Shown: positions 38,609-44,212 of the stretch, piece after piece
Layout: the number at the start of each line of letters is the position of its first letter
Numbering within the stretch: the stretch's first letter is position 1
Assembly (NCBI GenBank): GCA_034666045.1
Contig: JAXDMN010000399.1
Span: 1-44,212 of the forward strand
Length of the DNA stretch: 44,212 nt
Reading direction: 5' to 3'
Source of the DNA: JAICTV01 sp034666045
Lineage (GTDB): Bacteria; Planctomycetota; Phycisphaerae; Tepidisphaerales; Tepidisphaeraceae
Program-made: the position numbers and the translations under genes
Notes under the pieces: generated by a model
Databases searched by the model: none
The model's input: only the letters and a program-made list of their open reading frames with translations
What the model was told of the DNA's origin: nothing

Positions 38609-39343
38609 TCAGGTCGGAAGTTTTCGACCAAAGACCATGTTGTCGAACCAGAACCGCTGCGTGCGCAGCGCGTCGAAATAGCGCGGGAGGATTTCCTTCA
38701 CCAGCGATCCCCCGTGCATCGGGTGGATTTTTTCCAGGTCGAAGCGCTCGACCCGGTCCACCACGCGCACGACCGGCTCGCGCGCGGCAAAGATGCCGGA
38801 TTCGCGATAGAGCTGGCACATTTCCTTCGAAAAATTCTCGCGGACGAGCGGTGTCTGCTCGCCGGGCTGGAGAAACAGGTCGGCGGGGAAAAGCGCGTTT
38901 GTCGTCTCGTCAATCACCATCATCGAATCCCAGTGGTGCACGTGCGGCGTCTCGAGGAAGCGGAGGCGGTGCTTGCCGAGCTCCAGTGTCTCGCCGTCGC
39001 GGACGCCTTTGAAGGGGCCGACATATTCCCAGCCGGAGAGGTTCAGCGCGGCGCCGAGTTCAGAAGCGATGAGCGTGCAGCCGGGCGCTTCGTTGACGAA
39101 GCGGCGCATGCCCCCGCACTCGTCGGCCTCGAAGTGCGGGATCACGACGTAGGCGAGTTTTTTCGGGTCGATCACCTGCGCGATCGCGGCGCGGACGGAG
39201 TCATACGCCTGGTACGTGCCGGTGTGGATCAGCGCGGGCTGCTCGTCGACGATGAGGAACTGGTTGAACGAGATGTTGTAGGTCGGGTCGAAGGTGGCGA
39301 TGCGGTACGTGTCCTCGCCGACCGGGTCGATTCGCGTTTGCAT
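38609..39343 (-). CDS. Diiron-type metallo-beta-lactamase-fold protein (flavodiiron/ODP group)
   Basis: This encodes a 244-residue MBL-fold protein of the group found in flavodiiron proteins and oxygen-binding diiron proteins. Metal-site motifs: HFEADECGG (H70, E72, D74), a central histidine block HVHHWDS (134-140), FPADLF (D155) and HPMHGG near the C-terminus. In flavodiiron enzymes the first motif is HxExDH. Here the final His is Glu75, so one ligand of the usual set differs. No flavodoxin domain is attached. It may reduce or sense O2 or NO, or act as a hydrolase. The ATG at 39343 starts the MBL domain directly. TGATAC on the minus strand at 39362-39357 may be its -10 box. It is divergent from the sigma factor gene. 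Confidence 0.82.
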   Translation of the reverse strand: MQTRIDPVGEDTYRIATFDPTYNISFNQFLIVDEQPALIHTGTYQAYDSVRAAIAQVIDPKKLAYVVIPHFEADECGGMRRFVNEAPGCTLIASELGAALNLSGWEYVGPFKGVRDGETLELGKHRLRFLETPHVHHWDSMMVIDETTNALFPADLFLQPGEQTPLVRENFSKEMCQLYRESGIFAAREPVVRVVDRVERFDLEKIHPMHGGSLVKEILPRYFDALRTQRFWFDNMVFGRKLPT

Positions 39344-39467
39344 GGTGACGGGAAACGTATCACGCGATTGCGGCGGCGGCATGTCCCTGATCAGGGGGCG
39401 GCCCGACGCTGGAAATGACCGGATTTTTAATGTGACCAACCGCCGCGAACGTACACTTAGCCCCTGC

Positions 39468-40748
39468 ATGGAGCCCGCGGCGGGTGATGAGCTTTCTCTG
39501 CTTTGGCGCTACGCGCACGAGCGCGACGAGTCGGCGTTCGCCACGCTGGTGCGGCGGCACGTGGACCTGGTTTACTCGTCGGCGGCGCGGCGCGTCGGGG
39601 ACCGGCACCTGGCGGAGGACGTGACGCAGGCGGTCTTCGTCATCCTCGCCAATAAAGCGAAGTCGATCCGCACCGGGCCGCTGAGCGCGTGGCTGCTGTC
39701 GACGGTTCGCTATGCCGCCGCGAATGCGCTGAAAATGGAAAATCGCCGACGACGACACGAGCAGGCCGCCGCGGCGACCCCACTTCAGTGGGGCCGCGGA
39801 GCCGGCGCCTGCTCGTCGAATCCGACCGACGTGCTGGTCTGGCAGGAAGTGGCGCAGCAGCTCGATGACGCGGTGCTCAAGCTCCCGGCGCTCGATCGGC
39901 AGGCGGTGTTGCTGCGCTATTTCGAGGACCGCGCGATCGCCGAGATCGCGGCGGAGCTGAACGTGAGCGAAGGGGCGGCGAAGCAGCGGTTGAGCCGGGC
40001 GGTGGAGAAGCTGCGCGATCGATTGTCACGCCGCGGCGTCGCGCTGATGGGGGCGATCGACGGGACGTCGCTGGCGGCGCTGCTGGCGGCGCATGCGGTG
40101 CGAAGTGCGCCGCCCGGGTTGGTATCCGCTGCGTGCGCGGCGGCAACCGGCGGCGCCGCGGCGATCGGCGCGGCGGGAGCAGGAATTTCTATCGCAAAAG
40201 GAGCGATGACCATGATGGCCTGGGCAAAAACAAAACTCGTGGCGGCGGCGGTGATCGGAGTGGTCGTCATCGGCGGGACCGGCAGCGTGATCGCGGTGAA
40301 GAGCGCGACGGCGGCGGAGAAGCCCGCGTCGCCGACCGCGCTCGCGGCGGCGCCCGCGCCCGCGGACGCGCCCAAAGCCGCCGAGCCGGCTGCAGACGAT
40401 CAATCTGACAAACCTTCGCTCGCCTCCGCGCCGGCGGTGGTCGTCAAAACCATCCCGCAGGCGGGATCCGCGCTCGTCGACCCAGCGACGACGGAAATCC
40501 GCGTCACCTACAGCAAAAACATGAAGGACGGGAGCTGGTCGTGGTCCACCTGGGGCGAGGAGAATTATCCGAAGACGACCGGAAAGCCGAAGTACATGGA
40601 CGACAAGCGCACCTGCGTCCTGCCGGTGAAGCTGGAGCCGAACAAGTTCTATGCAATCTGGCTCAACAGCGAGAACTTCGGCAACTTTAAGGACGCCGGC
40701 GGGCGACCGGCGGTGCCGTACCTGCTGGCGTTCAAGACCAAGGGGTGA
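39468..40748 (+). CDS. ECF-type sigma factor with membrane segment and Ig-like C-terminal extension
   Basis: This encodes a 426-residue protein. Sigma region 2 lies at about 13-92 (RHVDLVYSSAARRVGD, LAEDVTQAVFVILANKA) and region 4 at about 128-188 (LPALDRQAVLLRYFEDRAIA, then LNVSEGAAKQRLSRAVEKL). The linker between them includes residues 104-114 encoded by a CCCCACT/AGTGGGG hairpin, a likely repeat insertion. After region 4 comes a hydrophobic Ala/Gly-rich stretch and a transmembrane helix (256-278). An Ala/Pro linker then leads to a C-terminal Ig-like domain (about 315-425; VVKTIPQAGSALVDPATTEI, VTYSKNMKDGSW). The design suggests a sigma factor whose activity is tied to the membrane or to an external signal. 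The ATG at 39468 lacks a Shine-Dalgarno site. TACACT at 39452-39457 may be a -10 box giving a leaderless mRNA. Confidence 0.88.
   Translation: MEPAAGDELSLLWRYAHERDESAFATLVRRHVDLVYSSAARRVGDRHLAEDVTQAVFVILANKAKSIRTGPLSAWLLSTVRYAAANALKMENRRRRHEQAAAATPLQWGRGAGACSSNPTDVLVWQEVAQQLDDAVLKLPALDRQAVLLRYFEDRAIAEIAAELNVSEGAAKQRLSRAVEKLRDRLSRRGVALMGAIDGTSLAALLAAHAVRSAPPGLVSAACAAATGGAAAIGAAGAGISIAKGAMTMMAWAKTKLVAAAVIGVVVIGGTGSVIAVKSATAAEKPASPTALAAAPAPADAPKAAEPAADDQSDKPSLASAPAVVVKTIPQAGSALVDPATTEIRVTYSKNMKDGSWSWSTWGEENYPKTTGKPKYMDDKRTCVLPVKLEPNKFYAIWLNSENFGNFKDAGGRPAVPYLLAFKTKG
39778..39793. repeat. Hairpin repeat inside the sigma factor linker
   Basis: CCCCACT (39778-39784) and AGTGGGG (39787-39793) surround two bases. 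The hairpin is followed by CCGCGGAGCCGGCGCC. It lies exactly in the flexible linker between sigma regions 2 and 4 and preserves the frame. Confidence 0.65.
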
Positions 40749-40760
40749 GCGGAGAAGCCC

Positions 40761-40884
40761 GAATGACGAAACCAGAAATACGAATTAAGTCCGAAAGACG
40801 AATGACGACTCAAGCCGTCATTCGTCATTCTGGTTTCGTCATTGATTCGGATTTCTGGTTTCGTCATTCGGGTTTCGTCATTTA
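40761..40884. repeat. Long palindromic repeat (GAATGACGAA family) before the aminotransferase gene
   Basis: The left half (40761-40809) is made of GAATGACGAAACCAGAAATA-like words. The right half (40817-40884) is the inverse, with TTCGTCATTCTGGTTTCGTC and further iterations. It fills most of the 230-bp gap after the sigma factor gene. A frame is open through it and into the aminotransferase, but the true start of that gene is at 40979. Confidence 0.8.
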
Positions 40885-40978
40885 CGTTCCGCCCTTCGGC
40901 TTGCTTCTCGCCCCCCGCGCTCTTACCGTTTTCCTCCCGGGTTTTGCACGGAGAGTTTACCCCGAGAGGAAGCGCGCG

Positions 40979-42187
40979 ATGTTCCCCCTGGCCGAGCGGA
41001 TGAAGGTGGTTTCGGAGTCGATCACGCTTGCGGTGAGCGCGAAAGCGAACGCGCTGAAGAAGGCGGGCGTGGACGTCGTCGGCTTCGGCGCGGGCGAGCC
41101 GGATTTCGATACGCCGGCGTTCATCAAGGAAGCCGCCAAGGCCGCGCTCGACCGCGGGCAGACGAAGTACACGCCGACGCCCTCGATCGTCGAACTGCGG
41201 CAGGCGATCGCCGACAAGTTCAACCGCGAAAACAAGCTGCCGTACAAGCCGGAGCAGGTGACCATCGGTGCGGGCGGGAAGCACTGCCTGTACATGGCGT
41301 TCATGGCGGTGATCAACCCGGGCGATGAAGTGATCATTCCCGCGCCGTTCTGGGTGAGCTACCCGGAGCAGGTCAAGCTCGCCGGCGGCGTGCCGAAGAT
41401 TATTCACGGCTCGGAGAAGGACGGTTTCAAGATCACGCCGCAGCAGCTCGAGAGCGCGATCACCGCGAAGACGAAAGTTTTCCTGATCAACAGCCCGAGC
41501 AACCCGGCGGGCCACATGTATTCACCGAGCGAGCAGAAGGCGCTGGCCGAGGTCATTGCGCGGTACCCGAACGTGATCGTCTTCAGCGACGAGATCTACG
41601 AAAAGCTCGTCTACGACGGCAATGAGTTCGTCAGCTTCGCGACGCTGCATCCGGCGCTGCTCGAGCGCACGCTGACGTTCAACTGCCATTCGAAAAGCTT
41701 CGCGATGACCGGCTGGCGCATCGGTTACGCCGGCGGTCCGAAGGCGGCGATCGATGCGATGAACAAGTTGCAGGGGCAGATGACCAGTCACATCACCAGC
41801 TTCATCCAGCCGGCCGGGGCGGTCGCGCTGAACGATCCGCGCGGCGCGGAATCGATCGAGCAGATGCGCAAGCAGTTCGAGAAGCGCGGACGGCACATGT
41901 GGGAGCGGTTGAGCGCGCTGCCGAAGGTCATCTGCGTTCGGCCGCAGGGGGCGTTTTATTGTTTTCCGAATGTCAGCGCGTATTTCGGCAAGAAGGCGGG
42001 CACGACGCAGATCACCGATGCCGTTTCATTCGCGGCGGCGCTGCTGGAGCAGAACCACGTCGCGGTCGTGCCGGGGAATGACAGCGGATTCGAGACGCAC
42101 GTCCGCCTCTCGTTCGCGACGAGCATGGAGCAGATCGACAAGGGCATCGACCGCATCGGCGAGTTCCTGCGCAAGCTGGATGGATAG
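40979..42187 (+). CDS. aspC: PLP-dependent aspartate aminotransferase (class I)
   Basis: This encodes a 402-residue fold-type I aminotransferase. Landmarks: VVGFGAGEPDFDTPAFIKEA near the N-terminus, YTPTPSIVELRQAIA, TIGAGGKHCLYMAFMA, INSPSNPAGHMYSPSE (Asn binding PLP), VFSDEIYEKLVYDG (Asp/Tyr), and CHSKSFAMTGWRIGYAGGP with the Schiff-base Lys239. The C-terminal VRLSFATS carries the substrate-carboxylate Arg. This is the Ib-type AspC pattern, transferring an amino group between aspartate and 2-oxoglutarate and possibly acting on other substrates such as prephenate. The ATG at 40979 has GAGAGGA eight bases upstream. The frame is open far upstream but that part is a palindromic repeat. It stands alone. 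Confidence 0.95.
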   Translation: MFPLAERMKVVSESITLAVSAKANALKKAGVDVVGFGAGEPDFDTPAFIKEAAKAALDRGQTKYTPTPSIVELRQAIADKFNRENKLPYKPEQVTIGAGGKHCLYMAFMAVINPGDEVIIPAPFWVSYPEQVKLAGGVPKIIHGSEKDGFKITPQQLESAITAKTKVFLINSPSNPAGHMYSPSEQKALAEVIARYPNVIVFSDEIYEKLVYDGNEFVSFATLHPALLERTLTFNCHSKSFAMTGWRIGYAGGPKAAIDAMNKLQGQMTSHITSFIQPAGAVALNDPRGAESIEQMRKQFEKRGRHMWERLSALPKVICVRPQGAFYCFPNVSAYFGKKAGTTQITDAVSFAAALLEQNHVAVVPGNDSGFETHVRLSFATSMEQIDKGIDRIGEFLRKLDG

Positions 42188-42350
42188 CCGCCGCCGCCCG
42201 GCCGATAACCGCACGCCGCACGCGGCGGCGGCAATTTTCCGCGTCCGATCGCTACAACCGGCGCAGCTTTCCACTTCTTTCGTCGCGGCGGTAGCCGAGT
42301 TAGTAAGCGCCGCTTCATCCGCACGTCGGTTGGTTCGATTTGATAGATGA

Positions 42351-43703
42351 ATGTTCGCTCGACCTTCCGCCGTCGTGGGGTATGCCGCTGCCGTTGTTGC
42401 CATCGTTCTCGCGCTCGCCGGGCCGGCCGGGGCGGCGGATCAGATTGTCAAGGTCGACGGGAAGCGGCTCAGCGGACGGATCGTCAGCGAGACGGCGGAC
42501 TCGATCTCATTCGAAACCAACTCCGGCGGGATGACGATGCGGCAGCGCATCGCGCGCTCGCAGATCAAGTCGATCGAGCGCCAGCCGCGCGAGGGCCCGG
42601 CGTATTGCCCACTGCCGATCGTCGGCGTGATCGGCGAGGACGTGCTGGCACGCGACCTCGATATGGCGATCGAGCAGGCGCTACGGTCGAACCCGAAATA
42701 CATCGTGCTCGTGATCGATTCGCCGGGCGGCGTGATCGGCGAGATGAGCCGGATCGTCACCGTCATCGCGGAGCACCCGGATGTGAAATTCATCGCGTAC
42801 ATCAAGGATCGCGCGATCTCCGCGGCCGCGATCATCGCGCTGGCGTGCCCGGAGATTTACATGGCGCCGGAGGCGAGCATCGGCGCGTGCGTGCCGTACG
42901 CGATCGGTCCGGACGGCACGCCGGTCGCGGTCGAGGCGAAGTGGGAATCGGCGATTCACGCGCGGATGCGCGCCGCGGCGCAGCTCGGCGGGCACGATGA
43001 GCTGTGGGTGCGGGGGATGACGGAACTCGACGCGGAGATCGCGGCCGCGCCGGGCGCGGATGGGCGGCTGGGATTGAAGATGAAGGCGGATGCGCCGCCC
43101 GATGCGCGCATGGTCAAGCGCAAGGGGCAGATCATGACCGTGACTGGCGCGGAGGCGGCGGAGCTTCGCCTCGCCGCCGGCGTCGCCGACCAGCTCGACA
43201 ACGTCAAGCTGCTCCTCGGGCACAAGGCGTGGCACGTCAGCGACGACCTGGCGGCGTGGCAACTGATGGAAAGCCGCGGCCGCGCCGCGCGGGCGGAGCT
43301 GACGCGGCAGGAGGCGCAAACGCAGAAGCAACTGGCGCAGCGTCGATTCCTGCAATCGGTCACACCGGAAATTCACCGCCTCGACGACCAGATCGGCCGG
43401 TCGCTGGCACGCGGCGTGGCGGCGAAGGACGCGCTGGAGGCGACGCACAAGGAATTCAATGAGAAGCTGGCGGCGCTGGAGGCGGAGCGTGAGTACGCCG
43501 TCCGCATGGCGCCCGGCAGCGCCAATGCGAACACCGCCGCCGCCCGGGCGAATGATTCCTTCCGCGCCCGCCGCAAGGAGCTCATCGAGCAATACCGCCC
43601 GCAGGCGAACGAGCTCGCGCAGCGCGTGCGCGAAGCGACGGCGGAAGCACAGATCATGCTGGAGCGACGAAAGATCCTGCTCGCGGGCGCGAGCGGCGAT
43701 TAG
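42351..43703 (+). CDS. Exported ClpP-class serine protease (NfeD-like) with coiled-coil tail
   Basis: This encodes a 450-residue protein. A signal peptide covers 1-28 (ending PAGAA). A small beta domain follows (about 30-78: VKVDGKRLSGRIVSETADSI). About 85-275 is a ClpP/crotonase-fold protease domain: IVLVIDSPGGVIGEM (118-132), YIKDRAISAAAIIALAC with candidate nucleophile Ser157, APEASIGA, and Lys197 in EAKWESAI as the candidate general base. This Ser-Lys arrangement is that of NfeD N-terminal proteases. The last 130 residues are a charged coiled coil (RAELTRQEAQTQKQLAQRR). No NfeD C-terminal OB domain or membrane helices are seen. The protein may act on membrane proteins at the outer face of the membrane. 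The start has no Shine-Dalgarno site. TGATAG at 42341-42346 may be a -10 box. Confidence 0.82.
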   Translation: MFARPSAVVGYAAAVVAIVLALAGPAGAADQIVKVDGKRLSGRIVSETADSISFETNSGGMTMRQRIARSQIKSIERQPREGPAYCPLPIVGVIGEDVLARDLDMAIEQALRSNPKYIVLVIDSPGGVIGEMSRIVTVIAEHPDVKFIAYIKDRAISAAAIIALACPEIYMAPEASIGACVPYAIGPDGTPVAVEAKWESAIHARMRAAAQLGGHDELWVRGMTELDAEIAAAPGADGRLGLKMKADAPPDARMVKRKGQIMTVTGAEAAELRLAAGVADQLDNVKLLLGHKAWHVSDDLAAWQLMESRGRAARAELTRQEAQTQKQLAQRRFLQSVTPEIHRLDDQIGRSLARGVAAKDALEATHKEFNEKLAALEAEREYAVRMAPGSANANTAAARANDSFRARRKELIEQYRPQANELAQRVREATAEAQIMLERRKILLAGASGD

Positions 43704-43713
43704 CCGCTACGCG

Positions 43714-44212
43714 CTACGGGATGATCAACGCGTCCGGATACTTGTCCACGAAGCGATTCTTCATGAACAGCGCCTGCGTGTACGACGCGATCGGCCCGAC
43801 GCGGAGATAGGCTCGCCCTTCCGGCCCGGCGACGCGCGCGGCGGCGACGCCCTGCTTCTTCAAATCAGCGATGGCGCGATCGGCGGAGCCGGGCTGCGCG
43901 TAGGTCGCAAGCTGCACGAAAAACGCGCGGGCGCCCTGATGTTCTTTGGCGCGCTGCGCGGGAACAGCGCTGCCGTGATGCTGCTGGACGGCGGCGAAGG
44001 TTTTATCTGCCTGCTCGAACTGGCCCTGGCGCTGCTGCGAGAGGCCGATGCGATAGAGCGCCCAGGCCTTGAGCTCGTCGCGATCAAGATTCGGATACGC
44101 GGCGTTGAGCTGCGCGATCGCTGTCTGGTAATCGTCCTGGAAGTAGGAGACGTTGCCGAGGCTCGCGCGGAGGTACGCGTCGAGCGGCTGGCGCGGGTTC
44201 GCGCGCAGCGCC
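43714..44212 (-). CDS. C-terminal part of a TPR/SPOR-domain protein, cut by the window edge
   Basis: On the minus strand a frame enters from beyond the window and ends with a stop at 43714-43716. It gives about 165 residues. The first 90 read as tetratricopeptide-like helices (AYLRASLGNVSYFQDDYQTA, LKAWALYRIGLSQQRQGQFE). The last 70 are a SPOR domain: FFVQLATYAQPGSADRAIAD, LRVGPIASYTQALFMKNRF. SPOR domains bind denuded peptidoglycan glycans, often at the division site. The gene converges on the ClpP-class protease gene with a gap of ten bases. The N-terminus, and any signal peptide, lie outside the window. Confidence 0.75.
   Translation of the reverse strand, partial: ALRANPRQPLDAYLRASLGNVSYFQDDYQTAIAQLNAAYPNLDRDELKAWALYRIGLSQQRQGQFEQADKTFAAVQQHHGSAVPAQRAKEHQGARAFFVQLATYAQPGSADRAIADLKKQGVAAARVAGPEGRAYLRVGPIASYTQALFMKNRFVDKYPDALIIP

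Noticed and set aside
1..44212. tRNA, rRNA or known riboswitch
   Set aside because: I saw no cloverleaf, rRNA or conserved riboswitch core by eye. Faint examples could be missed without a covariance-model search.

Overview
The window is GC-rich bacterial DNA, most likely from a planctomycete of the Phycisphaerae/Tepidisphaerales type. This is an inference from several features: a PEP-CTERM surface protein, a fused ResB/CcsA cytochrome c assembly protein, an ECF sigma factor with a membrane-anchored C-terminal extension, a TPR protein carrying two RNA polymerase alpha-CTD-like modules, and many unrelated families of palindromic repeats in gaps and even inside genes. No rRNA, tRNA or CRISPR array was seen.

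Layout. 0.3-5.2 kb: a small membrane protein, a two-domain lipoprotein and the ResB/CcsA fusion. 5.4-8.6 kb: a terpenoid-cyclase-like toroid protein behind a promoter framed by three copies of an 8-mer, a LamG/PEP-CTERM protein, a 30-bp tandem repeat, and three small genes, one of them a likely fragment. 8.9-15 kb (minus strand): two Hcp-like proteins with Sec signal peptides, a polytopic glycosyltransferase-like protein and a 723-residue secreted coiled-coil protein. 15.3-20.8 kb: an island with phage-type terminase large subunit, probable small subunit, a GNAT acetyltransferase, a secreted charged coiled-coil protein, an ABC ATPase, a divergent ASCH-domain protein and a double helix-turn-helix protein. 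No portal, capsid, tail or integrase gene accompanies them. 21-26 kb: an amidotransferase-fold protein lacking its catalytic cysteine, a GT-C-like membrane protein, a metallopeptidase and a PrsW-type membrane protease. 26.3-34 kb: a GT3 (eukaryote-type) glycogen synthase, then a one-carbon module (FdhD, molybdopterin formate dehydrogenase-like subunit, formaldehyde dehydrogenase, MobA). 34-44.2 kb: SpoIID/LytB-domain protein, TPR/alpha-CTD protein, ArnT-like glycosyltransferase, diiron-type beta-lactamase-fold protein, ECF sigma factor, aspartate aminotransferase, ClpP-class protease and the end of a TPR/SPOR protein.

How genes work together. The clearest pathway is formaldehyde to formate (zinc dehydrogenase) and possibly formate to CO2 (FDH-like protein), with FdhD and MobA preparing the molybdenum cofactor. 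The most unusual unit is the terminase island. Its ABC ATPase and GNAT protein look like the two halves of what is normally one protein (COG2401 type), here encoded separately and placed in one transcription direction with the terminase genes. Dispersed repeats occupy most of its gaps, run into the stop codons of two genes and contribute an in-frame peptide to a third.
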